Of a stretch of DNA of 5,835 nucleotides, positions 4,227 to 5,835 are shown in pieces. Below the pieces are notes generated by a model. It worked only from the letters and a program-made list of their open reading frames with translations, did no database searches and was not told the origin of the DNA. Source of the stretch: an uncultured Pseudomonadota bacterium (lineage in GTDB: Bacteria; Pseudomonadota; Gammaproteobacteria; Burkholderiales; Eutrophovitaceae); assembly GCA_913057845.1 (NCBI GenBank), contig CAJXPC010000124.1, forward strand, positions 1-5,835, in the 5' to 3' direction. How positions within the stretch are numbered: the stretch's first letter is position 1; each line of letters opens with the position of its first letter. A program made the position numbers and the translations under genes.

Positions 4227-5835
4227 ACCGCTTCACTGTGTCGAGCAAAACATCGTTGTCCGGAAATTGGTCTAAAGCGCTCGTCCAAACGAATTTAGCG
4301 TCAACCTCAAGACCTACAGCCCAAAGCGCTTCGCCCAAGTGAGCCGCTATTTCGGGATGAGGCTCGAGCTCATAGGCTCTTTGCAACAACACGATGCTTT
4401 TATCGTAATTTTTCAGCTTAAATTCAATCCAGCCCATGCTATCGATAAATACAGGGTCATCTGGAGACAATTCAAGCGCACGGATAAGCAGCGTTTTAGC
4501 CTCATCGAATCGATCCGTTTTATCTACAAGGGTGTATCCCAACGCGTTGTAGGCCTGCGCGTTATTTGGCTGCAACTCAATCAAACGTCTCAGTCTTATC
4601 TCTAAAATATCAAGGCGACCAATTTGTTCTGCCGCCATAGCCGAGCTGTACAAGAGACTAGGCTCATTCAACCTCGCGCTCAATCCTTCGTCAAGAACAC
4701 GAAAATAATCTTCAAGCTTCCCCGACTCTCGATACATCATGCCTTGCAACTCAACAAACGCGACAAAATGTTCTGGGGTCTCGCTCGCCCTTTGCTTGAG
4801 GTAATCGATTGTCAACTCAAGACCCTCTGAGACCAACTTAAGCTTCGCCAAATGCGATTGCGCCTCAATGAATCGTTCGCCCTTAGGCACACTAGAAAAC
4901 CAATTTTTAGCCGTTTCAATAGAATTTAATTTTTCATCAATGAGGCCTAATTGAAAATAGGCAGAGGCTCGATCTTCGTACCCTAGAGAAAGAGCTCGAT
5001 GAACCCGATCTTTTGACTCTTCAAACCTTTCGACCTCGAACATTACTAGCGCCAGAGTAAACCGCACATTGGCGTTACTGGCATCATCTCGCACCATATA
5101 CTGCAGATGAGGAATCGCATCCTCGTAGCGCTCTTCTCGAATTAAATCCCCTACGACACTCGCCCGCACAACACCCGCATCGGCGTGAAACTCAAGAAAT
5201 TCAGATAGGAATTTAATGGATTGAGCGCTGTCAATTTTTCTTAGCGCGGAAGCCTGCAATAAAGCAGCATCCTCCGAGCGGGGCTGAAAACCCAATGCTT
5301 TTTCAGCATGCATGCTGGCTTGTTCAGCAAATCCGGCTCTCAAAGCCGACTGACCAAGTAATAACGATTTAAGCGCAGAATCTGGCAAGCTTAATGTGAC
5401 TTCTGATAAAAATCGATATCCACCCTCTCGATTCTGTGCACTACCTACCAAGTCGCCTAAATATTGAAGTTTTTTATCTATAGCGCTCTCATTATTGGCC
5501 AAAAACTCTCGAATTAAAGGTCGGGCAACATCAAATTCGTTGTTCCTCAGAATCACCGTCAAGTAGACAAATTTAGCCTTGATTGAATCGGGGTCTAATC
5601 GAAACCAAACTTTTGCGGCCTCTAGAGCAAGGTCCAGCCTCCGCGCAACATTCGCGGCATCGGCGGCCATCTCTGCGATGTCAGCTCGCTCCTCAATCCG
5701 GAGTATATCCACCAATGTCTCCGCAGAAAGTTCATAAAGCTTATTGTGTTTCGCAAATTCAGCGATCAAAAATTTCAACATCAGATCGGAGCGAAAAGCA
5801 CCACGTGGACGATCTCGTCGACGCTGCTCCTGCAG
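4213..5835 (-). CDS. TPR-repeat protein encoded upstream of lolB (5' end off the window)
   Basis: This belongs to the large TPR protein found just before lolB in Pseudomonas (PA4667-like) and Betaproteobacteria; its exact role is not established to my knowledge. Homologues usually carry an export signal and probably act in the periplasm or envelope, but that end is not visible here. Counting from the ATG at 5781, 522 residues are seen, mostly helical TPR units. The clearest three are at about 402-440 (NAQAYNALGYTLVDKTDRFD), 443-472 (DSMGWIEFKLKNYDKSIVLL) and 473-510 (PEIAAHLGEALWAVG). The ATG at 5781 is probably internal. It has no Shine-Dalgarno, it falls inside the block DLMLKFLIAEFA that homologues carry after their signal region, and the frame stays open through all 18 codons to the window edge. 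The stop overlaps lolB by 14 nt, so the genes likely share a transcript. Confidence 0.9.
   Translation of the reverse strand: MQEQRRRDRPRGAFRSDLMLKFLIAEFAKHNKLYELSAETLVDILRIEERADIAEMAADAANVARRLDLALEAAKVWFRLDPDSIKAKFVYLTVILRNNEFDVARPLIREFLANNESAIDKKLQYLGDLVGSAQNREGGYRFLSEVTLSLPDSALKSLLLGQSALRAGFAEQASMHAEKALGFQPRSEDAALLQASALRKIDSAQSIKFLSEFLEFHADAGVVRASVVGDLIREERYEDAIPHLQYMVRDDASNANVRFTLALVMFEVERFEESKDRVHRALSLGYEDRASAYFQLGLIDEKLNSIETAKNWFSSVPKGERFIEAQSHLAKLKLVSEGLELTIDYLKQRASETPEHFVAFVELQGMMYRESGKLEDYFRVLDEGLSARLNEPSLLYSSAMAAEQIGRLDILEIRLRRLIELQPNNAQAYNALGYTLVDKTDRFDEAKTLLIRALELSPDDPVFIDSMGWIEFKLKNYDKSIVLLQRAYELEPHPEIAAHLGEALWAVGLEVDAKFVWTSALDQFPDNDVLLDTVKRYGGD

Noticed and set aside
4339..4605. 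Plus-strand 88-codon frame, the longest on that strand
   Set aside because: It lies wholly antisense to the conserved TPR repeats, has no recognisable family and no Shine-Dalgarno that I can see.
5783..5791. TruSeq adapter start (AGATCGGAAGAGC) at the right edge
   Set aside because: The match breaks after AGATCGGA, the rest does not follow the adapter, and the TPR reading frame continues through it.
5801..5808. Palindrome CCACGTGG as a possible operator
   Set aside because: It is a single 8-bp palindrome inside what appears to be coding sequence, with no second copy and no promoter nearby.

Overview
This window is a stretch of ordinary proteobacterial housekeeping genes, almost all read leftward (minus strand). 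In minus-strand order it holds a TPR-repeat protein (5' end off the window), lolB, ispE, a tRNA-Gln(UUG), prs, rplY (long CTC form), pth and the first 40 codons of ychF. This order matches the one I know from Pseudomonas and relatives and from many Betaproteobacteria. LolB points to Beta- or Gammaproteobacteria. The Prs N-terminus and the N-terminus of YchF look more like betaproteobacterial proteins from memory. I therefore favour Betaproteobacteria or a deep-branching gammaproteobacterium, without certainty. Base composition is moderate and slightly AT-leaning by eye, which fits an uncultured aquatic lineage as well as anything else.

Layout, right to left. From 5835 to about 2713 lies one tight unit. 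The TPR protein overlaps lolB by 14 nt, lolB overlaps ispE by 4 nt (GTGA), and tRNA-Gln starts 13 nt after the ispE stop, so the tRNA is probably cut from the same transcript. A 122-bp spacer with an imperfect inverted repeat follows. Then comes prs, with an AT-rich candidate terminator at its stop codon, and a 91-bp spacer before rplY. A strong Rho-independent terminator closes rplY. Next is pth and, 31 bp later, ychF.

Functionally, the upstream half serves the cell envelope: LolB inserts lipoproteins into the outer membrane and IspE makes isoprenoid precursors. The downstream half serves nucleotide supply and translation: Prs makes PRPP, L25/CTC binds 5S rRNA, Pth recycles peptidyl-tRNA, and YchF is a ribosome-associated NTPase.

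Bases 1-49 are not genomic. They match the Illumina Nextera i7 adapter, including an index that reads as N707, and they cut ychF off artificially. The last ~50 bp at the right end are more GC-rich than the rest but keep the TPR reading frame open.

I found no new biological system here. The points most worth a second look are the adapter, a Leu-to-Thr change at the LolB membrane-anchoring loop, a Gly-to-Asn change in the Prs PRPP loop, and the terminators that divide the cluster.
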